From NCBI GenBank assembly GCA_963921795.1, contig OY997651.1, positions 38,855,356-38,919,355 on the forward strand: DNA of 64,000 bases. The letters are read 5' to 3'. Made by a program: the position numbers and the translations under genes. Below are positions 1 to 63,800 of this stretch, piece by piece; within the stretch, counting starts at the first letter, position 1, and each line of letters opens with the position of its first letter. This DNA is from Nannobrachium achirus (taxonomy: Eukaryota; Chordata; Actinopteri; Myctophiformes; Myctophidae). The notes under the pieces are model-generated. The model did no database searches, was not told the DNA's origin, and worked only from the letters and a program-made list of their open reading frames with translations.

Positions 1-544
1 TACTTTTACTCTAGTAAAATGTTAATGCAGAACTTTTGTAAAATATATTTATATATTGTGGTATGTTTTAACTTTAGTGCGTTTATGGCCGTTCCCAACG
101 GTTAAAAGAATAAACTGTGGCCTCTCCCATTGCTCTTCCACTGGTTCGCCGCCAGAGGGCGTCATTCACCCACTAGTAGTGGGCCACTACCCTTTTTGAT
201 TCATAATATGGGGTGTATGCATAACATTTTTGTGTCTAAACGAGATCTAATTCGACAGAAGTTTGATCTTTTAAATGAATACGAGCGAGAATATGTGGAT
301 TAATTGGTCATAGACTCGTGTCCTGTTTAATGTCCCCTTTATAGACCTACTTGTTTTATGCTTTTGCTACTTTTACTCAAGTATATTTTTTATTCTGCAC
401 TTGTACTTGTAATGGAGTCTTTCTAATGGCAGTATATTCTATTTTGGTTACTTTTTCTCCACTTGAACTTGACCGGGTTAGGAAACTGTTAAACTGTCTC
501 ATGTTGGAACGCAGCCCTCCAGGGCAGGCAGCAGACAGACTTCA
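1..544. other. unassigned flank upstream of mcub
   Basis: AT-rich DNA ending at a hAT target duplication. No exon, RNA gene or recognisable repeat family seen. Confidence 0.5.
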
Positions 545-741
545 CAGTGGCGTCAGTTCAGCAAAAGCTAAGGTATGGCAACATACGGTTTCTACTGGTC
601 TGGATATGGCTGCCGGAATGGTTGTTCAGCGCAGCTAAACTTGGCCGTACCACAATTAACAATAATGAATTGCACCTGTACCATTTTGTCAAGATGGGGA
701 GAATACAAGTGTGGAGAATATCTAACATATAATTTTCCGAA

Positions 742-778
<37 letters not shown>

Positions 779-781
779 GAG

Positions 782-842
<61 letters not shown>

Positions 843-1015
843 GAAACCGCGTTTCTCATCAGTGGCTGGAGCAATTGATCTGAAATCGCATCACCATCTG
901 CTGTATAATTGCATTTTTATGGTGTATCTATATCTATTTAGCCTACAGTACCTTTTGTCACCACACATGTTAAGGGAGGGGCGCTGTTGTTCAGGCCATG
1001 CACAATCACACACAA

Positions 1016-1068
<53 letters not shown>

Positions 1069-1568
1069 GGGGGGGGGGGGGAGTGTGTGTGTGTGCAGGC
1101 GGGCAGGCGGGCGGGCGGGCGGGGGGGGGGGGTTTCTAGCCCTGTTACATATGTTGTCCAAAATCATGCAGATCGGTACACAGTATCTCTGTAGCCGTTA
1201 AATGGAAAGGGTATTTCTTACATTGATGCTCCTACATATTAGCATGCAAGCACCAGTTACCAAGTTACTTTCCATCCCTCATATACTGTGTGCACAGTGC
1301 ACATCCCATAATCCACACACTGCACATCATTTCGGAGCTCATATCTTTGAACGGGTAAGGGCTAGTAATTATAATTTGTAGTTATTTTACTGTAATTTAA
1401 CAACATAATAACCAGCACAGATAGACAAAGAGACATTCATGGATTTATATTTAAAAGTAACTTTTAGTTCCCCCTGGACCCCAGGTAGCTGCATACCCTA
1501 GCCCTGCATACATGACTGATGTATTCAGGGCTACTGCATACCCCTGCCATACCCAATTGACGCCCCTG
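545..1568 (+). mobile_element. hAT-like non-autonomous element with nested Helitron
   Basis: Starts CAGTGGCGTCAG and ends GACGCCCCTG, flanked by a direct repeat CAGACTTCA (536-544 and 1569-1577) that includes the expected 8-bp hAT duplication. Related copies are at 20496-20712 and 48398-48994. It has no coding capacity. It ends 162 bp before the mcub ATG. Confidence 0.85.
721..1365 (+). mobile_element. non-autonomous Helitron-like element
   Basis: Begins TCTAACATATAATTTTCCG and ends GGGTAAGGGCTAG, inserted between A and T with no target duplication. The related hAT copy at 48398 reads straight through the site (GAGAATA-TAATTATAAT), giving an empty-site comparison. Internal (TGTC)n, (CA)n and G-run tracts. 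A second copy is at 56997-58811. Confidence 0.85.
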
Positions 1569-1584
1569 CAGACTTCATCTACCG

Positions 1585-1621
<37 letters not shown>

Positions 1622-1730
1622 ATCCTGTCAACAACACGACAACATGGACGAGTGATTTTCTTTTTTCCCCTGGATATTATACATCCGATCACATTCCAGT
1701 CCGTTTTTATAACTCTAAAAACATCTAATC

Positions 1731-17227
<15,497 letters not shown>

Positions 17228-17283
17228 CTTTCTCTCTCTCTCTATCTCCCACAAGTTTAAAGTTTACACAACACTGGACCTAA

Positions 17284-17326
17284 CACACACACACACACGC
17301 ACGCACGCACACGCACGCACGCACGC

Positions 17327-17388
<62 letters not shown>
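17284..17388 (+). repeat. (CA)n microsatellite with CACG interruptions
   Basis: In the mcub 3' flank, about 55 bp after the stop codon. Confidence 0.95.
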
Positions 17389-17390
<2 letters not shown>

Positions 17391-17610
17391 GAAACTAGGA
17401 CCTTAATTTGCTGGCAGACTGCAGTCAGTCAAACTGAAACTCGACAGATTCCTTTATATATTACTGTTTCTTTATAGAAAACTGTTACTTCATAGATGAT
17501 TCTTTCCTTAAAGACAACTGTTACTTTATAGATCATGTTTTTTTTATGACCGTTTCTTTATAGTTTACTTTATGGATGACTGTTCCTTTATCAACAACTG
17601 TTACTTTATA

Positions 17611-17795
17611 ACGTCATTGTCGGGTGAAAACCTTGTATGTCCAAAACCGCCGTGCGAGGCGTGGTGTGCTTGTAGATCGGCTGTTTTTACTACTTTTGTG
17701 CGACGGCCTTGTATGATGAGGCAGGGCTTTACTTTGCGAAAGAACGTACACATTTGAAACTTGGAGATACGAGGTTTCCACCCGACAACGACGAT
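17611..17795. mobile_element. TIR element, GTCGTTGTCGGG family
   Basis: Ends GTCATTGTCGGGTGAAAACC and GGTTTCCACCCGACAACGAC. Only the right half of the palindromic core remains (near 17650-17700). Confidence 0.75.
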
Positions 17796-18029
17796 AAGTT
17801 ACTTTATGGCGGAGTGTTTCTTTTGACTACTTGTAACTGGGTTAACTGTGTGTTTCGTTTTGTACTCATTCCATTTTTAAGTCAGTACATGACATGTAAG
17901 TAATGCCAACATATATTATTTGTCTGCAACAGCTTTTTCTGTGTCTGATTCTCTCCACGTGATCCCCAGGGAGGATGTCAACAAACATCCGTAAATCAAT
18001 ATGAGATATACTGGAAATACTATACACCC

Positions 18030-18035
18030 AATAAA
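18030..18035 (+). promoter_or_regulatory. mcub: candidate mcub polyadenylation signal AATAAA
   Basis: AATAAA about 800 bp after the mcub stop, followed within 20-50 bp by a T/G-rich stretch. It is a short motif, so position and context are the only support. Confidence 0.35.
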
Positions 18036-18615
18036 TACCACTTCCTGAAGTTCCTGTAACACTTCTGTTTTGTTTTCACCGACACAAGTCACTTCCTCTT
18101 GTGTGATCTGTGTTGTCTGGATTGCTGCTGCAGGTCTGAAAAGTGTTTTTTTGATGCAGTAAAAAATATTTATTTGCACAAAATGGCTTTGAAAATCAAG
18201 TACCAGACAGGAAAGGGTGGTGGCTTAGCCAATTCCAAAATGAGTTGCAGCTGCACAGAAGATAGGAAATCGGAATGGTTTTATTGAGAAACTTCCCCAT
18301 GAGCTGTGGCAAGTAGAGACGTGCCTGCCATTAAAGCAGTATACTGCTGTTCAAAATTCTAGCATCGTATATGAGGGCATGCGCATTGCGCATGCATAAA
18401 GTGAATTTGCAAATTGAGTGGCAAAGTGAGTGGCAAAGTCAGTTTAACATCGTTTAACATCGTTTAATGCAATCAAACAGGACTTTTCTGTTTGGATGTA
18501 TGGGCTGTCAAGGCCAGAAAGTCGTTTTTTTGCCACTCAGTAGGCGTTCCTGCATAACTTCCGGGTATGATGATGATGTCACGCGCATATATACCCTCTA
18601 TTGATTGTAACATTA

Positions 18616-18621
18616 TTTATT
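18616..18621 (-). promoter_or_regulatory. cfi: candidate cfi polyadenylation signal AATAAA
   Basis: Minus-strand AATAAA 17 nt after the stop codon. Use of this very proximal signal would give an extremely short 3' UTR, and another AATAAA occurs near 18280-18285. Confidence 0.3.
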
Positions 18622-18637
18622 ATGAAGCTGTAGTGTG

Positions 18638-46906
<28,269 letters not shown>

Positions 46907-47490
46907 CTTCTCGGTCTGTCTGTGAATGTCTTCAGTTGGACTCTCTTCTCTCTCTGACTGTCTCCAGTTGGACTGTCCTCCGTCTCTGACTGTCTTCAGT
47001 TGGACTGTCCTCCGTCTCTGATATGGCTGTGTGACTTCAACTGGACTGTCATCTCCTGGTCTCTACTGGCATGCTGTCACCAATCAATACCTTATCTGGT
47101 CAATGTGCACACACGCACGCACGCACGGACGGACGCACACACACATGCACAAATACAATACAACAGTGGTTCTCAAAGCTTTTTAAGGAACCCCATAACT
47201 CTGAGAGTGGTTGGTTCTATTTGTACACTCTCAGAGTTAAAGACCAGTAAGGGTCCATTGGAACGCCTTCAAGGAACCCTGAGGGTCCCTGGACCCCACT
47301 TGGAGAACCTCTGCAGAAGGCCTACAAATACAGATTATCTCCTCTGACACATATACAAACATGAACTCTCTCACAGACATTGATGCATGAAGGGATGGGT
47401 AAAGTCTGTGTGTGTGCACGCGCGTGTGTGCATTTGTGTGTTTGAATGCACGAGGATTCCAAACAAAATATTCCTGTAAGGATTTCATCA

Positions 47491-47498
47491 CACACACA

Positions 47499-47582
<84 letters not shown>
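47491..47582 (+). repeat. (CA)n microsatellite
   Basis: About 90 bp, upstream of cfi. Confidence 0.97.
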
Positions 47583-47585
<3 letters not shown>

Positions 47586-47710
47586 TCACCCACACACACA
47601 CGTTCAACAGCGTTTCTACATAATATTGTTCCAGAGACCATCTGTACATTACTGTGACACACTGGAACTGCTGGCCTGAACATTTCTAACACAGACATCT
47701 GTATACCTTC

Positions 47711-48228
47711 TAGGGCATTCACGAATAGTGATTTTTAGTATTCGAATTATTCGACCTCAGAGTATTCGAATAGTCGAATATTCGACAGGACTGGCCAAAC
47801 TGTCAAATATTAAGTAAAAAGAGGCAAACATTGTGAAAATAGCCGATCTACATGCTCACAATGCCTCGCAACGAGCATGTAGATCTGCTATTTTCACAAT
47901 ATTTATCTGTGGAACCGAGTCACATTAAATGTAATACCTACAATTCCAAGTGCTTGTCAGGGTGGGGGTCCCCAGTTCAAATGTGTTTATTTTGGGGGTC
48001 ACGGCCTAAAAAGGTTTGAGAACCCCTGGTATAAAGCATTAACACATTATTGATCCACCAGGGGCATTGACAACTCATTCTTATGACTTCCTATCTAGCC
48101 AAGCTTTATAAACTATATATTTTTCAAAGAGAAAACAATTGAAAAAAAAAAAAAAAAAAAGAATATTCGACTTCGGTGAACAACGTCGAATAGTGACTTT
48201 GATATTCGAATATTTGGTGAATGCCCTA
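47711..48228. mobile_element. hAT-like MITE, TAGGGCATTCACGAATA family
   Basis: Ends TAGGGCATTCACGAATA and TTTGGTGAATGCCCTA, perfect 8-bp duplication ATACCTTC at 47703-47710 and 48229-48236. ATTCGAATA-rich subterminal arms. Holds the core hairpin 47831-47900 and CAGTGGTTCTCAACC-family sequence. Confidence 0.92.
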
Positions 48229-48397
48229 ATACCTTCATGTCTGTATGATTCACGTGATGTTACTAACTTGACTCCTTGGTTTGCGTGCGTTCCCCCACGC
48301 TGCAGGGCTTCAATGGATCGTGGGGTTTCCATGCTGCGTGACTGCCCTGATATCATTGTCGTCTTAATAGTTTTTGCTGCCTTGCATCTCTCTCTCT

Positions 48398-48994
48398 CAG
48401 TGGCGTCAGTTCAGCAAAAGCTAGGGTATGGCAAAGATGGGAGTCCTCATGGAAAAGAGGCATTACATTTTGTATAACAAGGTTCTATTGTGAAAATAGC
48501 AGATCTACATGCTCACAACGCCTTGCGCTGCGAGGCTTTGTGAGCATGTAGGTCGGCTATTTTCAGAATGTCATAAAGAAAACGAGTTTTATCTGTTTTT
48601 TACACAGGTTTTTACGGTTTCTTGGGCTGGATATGGCAGCCTGGAATGGTTGTTCAAGTGCAGCTAAACTTGGCATGTTAGTAAACGTGCCACAATTAAC
48701 AATAATGCATTGCACCTGTGCAGCTGACCTGCGGAACCTGGGAATATAGGCTGCCATTTTGTGAAGATGGGGAGAATACAAGTGTGGAGAATATAATTAT
48801 AATGCCTTGTTAAAGTGACCATTTTGTTAAATTTTGCATTTGTAGTTATTTTACTGTAATTTAACAACATTATAACCAGCGTAGTTAGCCAAATAGACTT
48901 TCATGGATTTATATTTAAAAGTAACTTTTATTTCCCCCCCTGGACCCAGGGTATGGCAGCTGCATACCCCTGCCATACCCAATTGACGCCCCTG
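48398..48994 (+). mobile_element. hAT-like element, CAGTGGCGTCAG family (no Helitron)
   Basis: Ends CAGTGGCGTCAGTTC and ATTGACGCCCCTG. It lacks the Helitron present in the 545 copy but has an extra segment with the core hairpin at 48488-48565. Confidence 0.85.
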
Positions 48995-49019
48995 CTCTCT
49001 CTCTTTCTTTTTCTCTCTG

Positions 49020-49190
49020 TGCAATGCTTTGACCTGGATTTTAAACTGACCCTTTAGCCTAGGAGGGTCCCAGGTAGTATTTTGTTTGCCTTGCTGTTTT
49101 ATGCAAATGTTTGTAAACCCTGTGTAGCACTTTGAGATTTGGGAACTTTTTTAAGTGCGTTATATAAATAAAATGTATTATTATTATTAC
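49020..49190 (+). mobile_element. L2-like LINE 3' tail
   Basis: GTAGCACTTTGAGATTTGGG, AAGTGCGTTATATAAATAAA and a (TTA)n end, typical of L2-type LINE tails. Confidence 0.65.
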
Positions 49191-50420
49191 AAACTGGCTC
49201 AACTCGACAGACGCAAAGAGAGGAGATAGAAGTGTTAAAAGTACATTTAAAATCTAAGCCACAAATAAGGGTCAACTCAAGATATTTACATACATACGGC
49301 AAACCTAGTTCATATATAGGCAATACAAAATAATTACATGGAAATGACTTAAAGTTGACATTTCTACATACACATTGTATTGACGGTAGTTTGTAAAAAT
49401 CTGGCCTAAAAATGTAGATTGTAAATGTCGTTCAAACCCAGCTACTGTACATCTGCAATGCTCTGACTTGCTGCTGTTACAATATGAAATTAAATGTTTT
49501 CTGATGTTGTATCATTGTATGTGTTTATACAGAACTTGGCTAAGTTTACCAGGGTGGACTTCTTCTACTTCTTGCATTACAAAACCACTATTATTTACTG
49601 GTTATATTCTGAGTCTGGGGTGGGCGGTTATAGCTGTTCACACGACATACCGGTATGATATTTATTTTGTTCGTTTTTGAGAGTGACAAATAATATAGGT
49701 AGATTGTAACATAACACATAAGAGACCAAGACTCCCTAATCGGGAGATAAGCGACCGTCACGTCGCATACACAAACTTTAGAAGGTAATCTTAGCCAATC
49801 AGGAGGGAATAGGGGAAATGGGACAGATCCATATTGATGACATGACTTTAGAGATACTGTGTACCGCTGCCATGTGAGAAATCAGGGGCAGAGGTTGTGA
49901 TTTGCCATCCAATGAGTGTGTGTGCAAAGTTTGGCATGGATAGGGGCAACGGTGCCGGAGATAAGAGTAAGGGCAAAAGTGTGACATTACGTTACGGACA
50001 GATGGACAGCCGGTGGAGCTTTTCATAGTAACTTGCGACCTGACGGTCGCAACTATCTGATAATTATTGTAAATTATTTTGGACATGATCAAGACGTGTA
50101 GTTTTGCACGCACGCACACAGACACACATAAGAAAATATTTTCGACCAATGAGGCTGAATTAATAAAGTTATTATATTTTCATGTTATTATTGCACACTT
50201 GAATGACAACCTCCTACAAAGCACGTAGCCTCTTATTGGGCCATCTCTTACCGTAAAGAATATAATATTGGGTAAACATTGTCTACCACAAAGCATATAA
50301 TATTGGTCAACCATCGCCTACAGTAAAGCATAGATTGGGTAAACATCTCCAACCATAACGCATGTAATATTGGGCAAACATCTCTTTACCATACAGCATG
50401 TAATGTTGGATAACTAACAT

Positions 50421-50672
50421 ATCGTCGCTGTCGGGCAGAAACCCCGTATCTCCAAGTTCCAAATTGTACATTTTTTCGCAAAGTAAAGCACTGCTTCATC
50501 ATACAAGGCCATCGCACAAAAGTAGTGAAAACAGCTGATCTACAAGCACACAGCGCCTCGCGGTGCGAGGCGTTGTAGATCGGCTGTTTTCACTAGTTTA
50601 AATCATTTCAAAAATTATAAATACAAAACAAACGGTTTTGGACATACAAGGTTTCCACCCGACAACGACGAT
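50421..50672. mobile_element. TIR element, GTCGTTGTCGGG family, complete
   Basis: Ends ATCGTCGCTGTCGGGCAGAA and CCACCCGACAACGACGAT, with the core hairpin at 50521-50596. Confidence 0.85.
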
Positions 50673-51987
50673 ATCTCCTACCATAAAGCAAGTCACAAGG
50701 TCTCATATAAATAAACCTTGAGAACAAACATGTCGAAAGAGTACATGGAAAATAACAAAGCAAATAGAAAATGCATTTTTTTTTATACAGACAGCTCCAA
50801 AGAGAGGCACTGGCAAACAGACAGCAACATGTAATAAATACATACATTTAGACAGAGACCCAGAGCCTTACATCTACAGTAGAGACGTTTGGAAATGTTT
50901 CAAGTCCTAAGTGACGCTTTTATGCCTTTTACATGTGATTGGTTGCTAAGCAATGTTATCCCACAAGCCCTGTTCGCCGTCTGGTAGTGGCAGATCACAT
51001 CTGTCAACTGTCCTTGAGGCAGGCATTGAGTTTATTGATGTGCACACCAACACCCGCAATTACCGTAAATAACCAGGTCATGGCAACAATTCGATTGAAG
51101 GCGCGCAGGGTGATGGGGCCCGTCAGTGCACCGCAGAACATATCGTTCCCACTGAGCATCTTTCAGGCTACTATAGACGTCTGAAATATATAACTGCTCA
51201 AAGAAATTAAGGGGAAAAAATATTCCCTTAATTTATTTGAATGTATTTGAGTATAGTATACTGTAGTACTGCTCAAAGAAAGCTCAAAGAATTAAGGGAA
51301 CATGTTTGTGTCCTTTCAATTTCCTTTCATTTCTTTGAGCAGTATAAACGGCTGGAAGTGTGAATCATGCTTAAACCTCTCCAAAGGAGCATTAGGTAAT
51401 GTTTTATATCAGCATCATCACACAATAACACGAGTTTACGTTTTGCTGAAAGGTCAAGTTTCTCGTCGTCATCTTAGAGGCTCCGTATACAGATGTGCAT
51501 GAATAAGGAAACCCGAAATAAAATACCCTGGAAAAAATGTGTCACGTTAAGTTTTTGTTTGTTTTTTCTCAGCTCAGTCAAGAACCGAATTTGGAAATCA
51601 GATAACGGCATTCATAGTGGTAAGCGGTGTATTAGCGGCGAGCATTGTCTGACTCTGAGGTAACGCTGGCATATTAGTGTGCACGGAAATACCCTCAGGG
51701 CGCCCCCCCAACCGCTGACTCATTGACTCATTATGAGAGTCAAATCAATGCATGTCCTTTATTTAGCTCATTCACTGCTCCCCCGGGGACTATTGGCTAG
51801 TCCTGACCCTGGCGACCTCACACGCTTCCACCTCTTTGAGACGAAAGGCTCTGGCTCTCGAATTCAGATTGGATTTAAAATCCGCTCACCCTACTTAAGG
51901 ATGTCTTAAAAGCATAATCACTCCACAAACACTTATGAAGGCAATAAAAACATAAAAGCCAGAATAAGCATGAAGATAAGACACACT

Positions 51988-52123
<136 letters not shown>

Positions 52124-52365
52124 TTGGTCTCCTCGTCAGTAAACTGATACATTCATTAAGACGGGCGGGACAACCGTTAGATTGCCGTGTAGATCTGACT
52201 CTTTATGTTTATTCTTTCTTTCCTATGTTTTTTTTTTTTTTTTACATTTTCATCTTAGCTGCTCAAACACTGAAGCTGATGAAACATACAGACATAGATG
52301 TTAATCATTGCATTGCTGTTATTGTTTCATCACCTGAATATCTTTTGTGTGTGTAATAATACCAT

Positions 52366-52649
52366 ATCGTCTCTGTCGCGTCCAAAACTGTTACTTTTCA
52401 GGATTCAATTTCAAAAACACACCCAGTGTGAAGTGACGGAGCGGCAGGCAACTCTCAAAAACAGCAAAAGTAGCAGATCTACAAGCTCAAAAGGCGTCGC
52501 TTCGCATTGCGTTTCGCATTGCGTTTCGCATTGCGTTCGAGCTTGCGGATCTGCTACTTTTGGTGGTTTTGTGTGACTCTGTAGTATGATCAATTATAGG
52601 GCGTTAAGTTAAATATGGAGATAAGAGGTTTCTGCCCGACAGTGACGAT
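52366..52649. mobile_element. TIR element, GTCGTTGTCGGG family
   Basis: Right end TTTCTGCCCGACAGTGACGAT, left end ATCGTCTCTGTCGCG. The central hairpin 52465-52562 has a triplicated GCGTTTCGCATT loop. Confidence 0.75.
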
Positions 52650-53775
52650 ATCTGACTACGAGATAAAAACCAGGAGTCCTGGCTGTGTTTCTCCACTTCT
52701 ATCTTTGGCTGTTGTGCGCATAAGACAAAGCTGCTTGTGTCAGCCACACAGAGTTGAGAAACACTGTGTTTGGATTGCAGGTGATGACTAGGTCTATTTG
52801 AGTCCCATCATGTTTAAATAAAGCTGCAATATAGAAGCACTAGCAGCTGGTTTAAAACTGCGGTGAAACAAGAGTCCCATCTGTCCTAACGTTCTTCTGT
52901 TTCTAAACAAAGCTCTCTGTCTATATTCATGATTGCACCTAACCGGAGTCCTACATTCAAAACAGTTCCAACACTAAACGATCTGTGGCCCATTGCATTA
53001 AGCATTTAAATACAAATCCCCCTTAAATTATACACCAAGACTCCTTCAGGATAACCTTAAGTTTGACCTTATTTAAGCAGAACCATTTTTGCTGCAACAG
53101 GCCAAAGGAAAAGGACCCAACATGTCAGTTCTTAATAGCACACCATTTTGTTGCTAGGGAGAATTGAAGTAAAGCCAAAACAAGATAGGCCTATCCGACT
53201 GGTTCCAACACTGATTGTGTCCTAAATGGACAGACAATCACACTGTTGTCATTGGCTCCACACAAACAATGTGCCATGAGTAACAGATCATTGTTCTCCA
53301 CAGACAAACATGACAAAAATGTCACCGGTCATCACTAGGTGCTCAATTACATACTTCTATATCCGTATGTACCTGACGGACTGCAAGAGAAACAGAACAT
53401 ATTCTATCAGTACTTAATCAAGCCAGCATAATTCTTCCACAATCTTGGAATGATTCAGAGAGAGTCTGTACTTCCACCCGGCAAATATCGAGGAAGAGGA
53501 AGAGTTGAATCCAAAAGTATATTTGGGAATTTCAATTTCTGCTCTGCAGCAAAGCTCGCCGTCTCCCAGACAGTGCATGTTAACACGATGGAGAACGGTT
53601 AGCACTTAGCATAAGTAGATGGAATGACCAGCAGACAAATAGACAATGCCTGAGACTCTTTTTTTCATATTGCGGCCCTATGCTCAATGTGTGCGTTTAC
53701 AGCCAAGTGGACGGCTATGCATGTAATGTGCATAAGCAATTGCACGACTATATTGCTTAATTGTAGAATTAAGTA

Positions 53776-53900
<125 letters not shown>

Positions 53901-54378
53901 CTTTGCATGTTTTTGTGCATTATGAAAACAAAGAAAGACTGAAGGCATACTGTATATACAGTATATTTCCTAGTACACGTCATACTTCTGTCTGTATAGT
54001 ATGTTTTCTAACACTCCTTCTTGTTCTAAATATAAATAACAGTCATTAGAGCGAAAAGCCAAAACACACCTAGTTCAACCAGTCTGAAATAATTTCAGAA
54101 TGATAAACAGAACATCTCTTGAGCGGAAAATAGTGGAATCTTAACTGCGATTTTCCAACACATTTTCAAATATTTCCAAACATTTCCAAAAGTAGCAGAT
54201 CAACAAGCTCACAATGTTCCAAGATGCAACCCATTGTGAACTTGCGGAACAGCATTTATCTGTTTAATGTGTTTGAGTACAATATAACCGTAAAGAGGTT
54301 ATATTGGTTGAAATGACATCTGAAAGCCAAGCAAAGCACACCTGGAACGAACATTGCTGGCAAACAATTAGAAACTCT

Positions 54379-54627
54379 TCTCTTGACCCAGTGGTTCTCA
54401 AAGTGGGGCCCGGGGACCCCCAGGGGGTCGTCTGCAAAGCTAGTTAATATACTGTAGAATCAAAATAATGTATCCACTTAAACCACATCTCCAAAGTTGA
54501 AAATATTGGATTATGTTGATAACTCAAATCATGTACAGTTACGGGGGTTCCTTTGTAGCCCAAAATATATTCATATGGGGGTTTGTCGTCTAATACACAT
54601 TTGGGGGTCCTTTGTTGAGAACCACTG
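54379..54627. mobile_element. hAT MITE, CAGTGGTTCTCAAAGTGG family
   Basis: Ends CAGTGGTTCTCAAAGTGGGG and TTTGTTGAGAACCACTG. Confidence 0.7.
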
Positions 54628-56006
54628 ATTCAACTTACTTGCATATAGCAGTTGGTTGGGAGCTCATTGCGGCAGCACAGCCAGATAACGTCAAGTAAAT
54701 AAAATAGTCATTACAAAATGACATTGAAACACGTTCCTTGATTGTCATAACTTCCTGGAATTGAAATGTACTTCCTTAACCCATAAAACAGCACCCGTCA
54801 ACTAGTCCAAGGAGATTAAAACAAACCAAGCATACCATTTTTTCCTTATCATTACCCAATTTGAGGTATTGTGAGGTCGCCCGACCTCAGTAGCCGACTG
54901 GACAAAAGCTCCACTTCTTTTTGAGGTCGGTTGTAATGCCAAACGGAGGGGCTGTGTCAGCCAGAACTGAGTTCTTATTGTTTCAAGAGAAGCCAAACCG
55001 ATATCCCACATTGCAAAGGGAAAGCATTTCCCTCCTAAGATGCTGGTTGTCTTGAGCAACCTAAAGAGTTTACGTTCCGGTACACGTAATCACCCCGCAG
55101 AGTCGAAGCAAAGGCGTGAAAGAATAATTCAAGCGTTCCTGTATGACATACTGTATATTTCGCCTGTCCTGTCCCCAATGTCTGTAAATAAAAGTTGAAA
55201 TTGAACTTAAGCTTAGTTCGTTCTGACACAAGAATCATTTCCGAAGGGCTGGAGTCTCAGTGAGTGGTTTCATCTCTCTCAGCTAAAGGGTCCTTGACCT
55301 GAAAAACATTCAAGTACCCTGGTGTAGACTAATCACCATTCTTTGAGGACGGAATCCATTCTGAACAGCAACCACCACAACACGCCGCAACTCCACAAGG
55401 TCATGTTGTTGGTGTAGTTTCAGTTCAGAGATCACTGTCTGTCACACAATCATTTATTATTGATGGACGAGTGATTATTCTAGGCTGCAGTTGAAACTGA
55501 TGAGCGAAGGGCGCCATGGATAACTGGAGCAGCTGTAGTTTTTTAGTATGTCAGCGGGAGTGAAAACAGATTATTTTTGGGGCCTCTTGAATGTTGGAAT
55601 AGTTTCTTGCAAAAGGTGGAGTATTAATATAGATATGTTGGAGGTCGTGGTCAGATCTCGGGTGATCTATCGGCGCTGTTCACGAAAGCATCTTGTTTAA
55701 ACTTGATGGATATTAAGTTGTCTTCTCTAAATATCATTCAGGGGTTGTTTAGCGCTGTGTCCATGGAGTACAGTACCGTATGTAGGGGCGCCATGAAAAA
55801 TATATTTTGGTCATATACTGCACATCCAAATGCACTTGTATTCAAAGCTAAAGATATAAACATTTGAGACTTCTTGGACCTTATGGAGTATTACAGTAGG
55901 TCTAACAGGTAGATCTGTGAAATGGACGGAATTGGACGTTGGAACGATGGGGTTCTGACGTTTGAATGGATTCTCTCCACCATTCTTCCAGGAGAGTGGA
56001 GTAGGA

Positions 56007-56198
56007 CAGTGGTTCTCAAAGTGGATTCCAGGGTCTCTGTGGGTTCCTTTAAAGGGGTCTAAATTGAACCATACAAGCCTGTAACTCTGACAGCGTACAA
56101 ATGGAACCAAAATGAACACGCTAGGGTTCATTTGGTTCCATTTGTACACTGTCAGAGTTAAGGGGAGACCTTGAAGTGTGAAAGTCTGAGAAACACTG
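56007..56198. mobile_element. hAT MITE with an AACTCTGACAG palindrome
   Basis: Ends CAGTGGTTCTCAAAGTGG and TCTGAGAAACACTG; flanks GAGTAGGA and GGATAGGA (6 of 8). Internal inverted repeat TAACTCTGACAGCGTACAAA / TTTGTACACTGTCAGAGTTA. Relatives near 4645-4809, 43810-43880 and 47165-47310. Confidence 0.75.
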
Positions 56199-56280
56199 GG
56201 ATAGGAGACGGTTATGGTGTACTGGTTTAACTGGTGTCCGGTAGGTTATTGTGTACTGGTTTTAACTGGTGTCCGGTAGG

Positions 56281-63648
<7,368 letters not shown>

Positions 63649-63657
<9 letters not shown>

Positions 63658-63800
63658 CTGCATTCACAAAACACACCAATGAAACATATTCACATGTCGT
63701 TAGATTCACAAACTCATACATGACCTGGCCTGCATTCACAAAACACATCAATGAAACATATTCATATGTCGTTAGATTCACAAACTCATAAACGACCTGG
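63649..63800. repeat. tandem repeat (unit about 72 bp) carrying the exon acceptor
   Basis: GACCTGGCCTGCATTCACAA recurs at about 63652, 63721 and 63794, so the acceptor and first codons of the TTC39 exon are duplicated upstream. Confidence 0.88.

Larger units (their letters stand above)
17228..18637. other. convergent intergenic gap mcub/cfi
   Basis: 1.4 kb between two stop codons of convergent genes. It holds a (CA)n tract (17284-17388), imperfect short repeats of the type ACTTTATAGAT (17480-17600), a TIR element (17611-17795) and presumably both 3' UTRs. No other gene is seen. Confidence 0.7.

Noticed and set aside
781-1194. Open frames through TCTG, CA/GT, GA/TC and TA tracts (for example 781-1194, 2088-2540, 14492-14823, 30327-30608, 43263-43592, 51875-52356) as genes
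   Set aside because: Translations are simple Cys-Val, Thr-His, Ser-Leu or Arg-Glu runs produced by microsatellites; no homology or splice context.
52465-52562. Triplicated GCGTTTCGCATT loop as a separate regulatory element
   Set aside because: It lies exactly at the loop of a palindromic core copy and is most simply a local slippage expansion.
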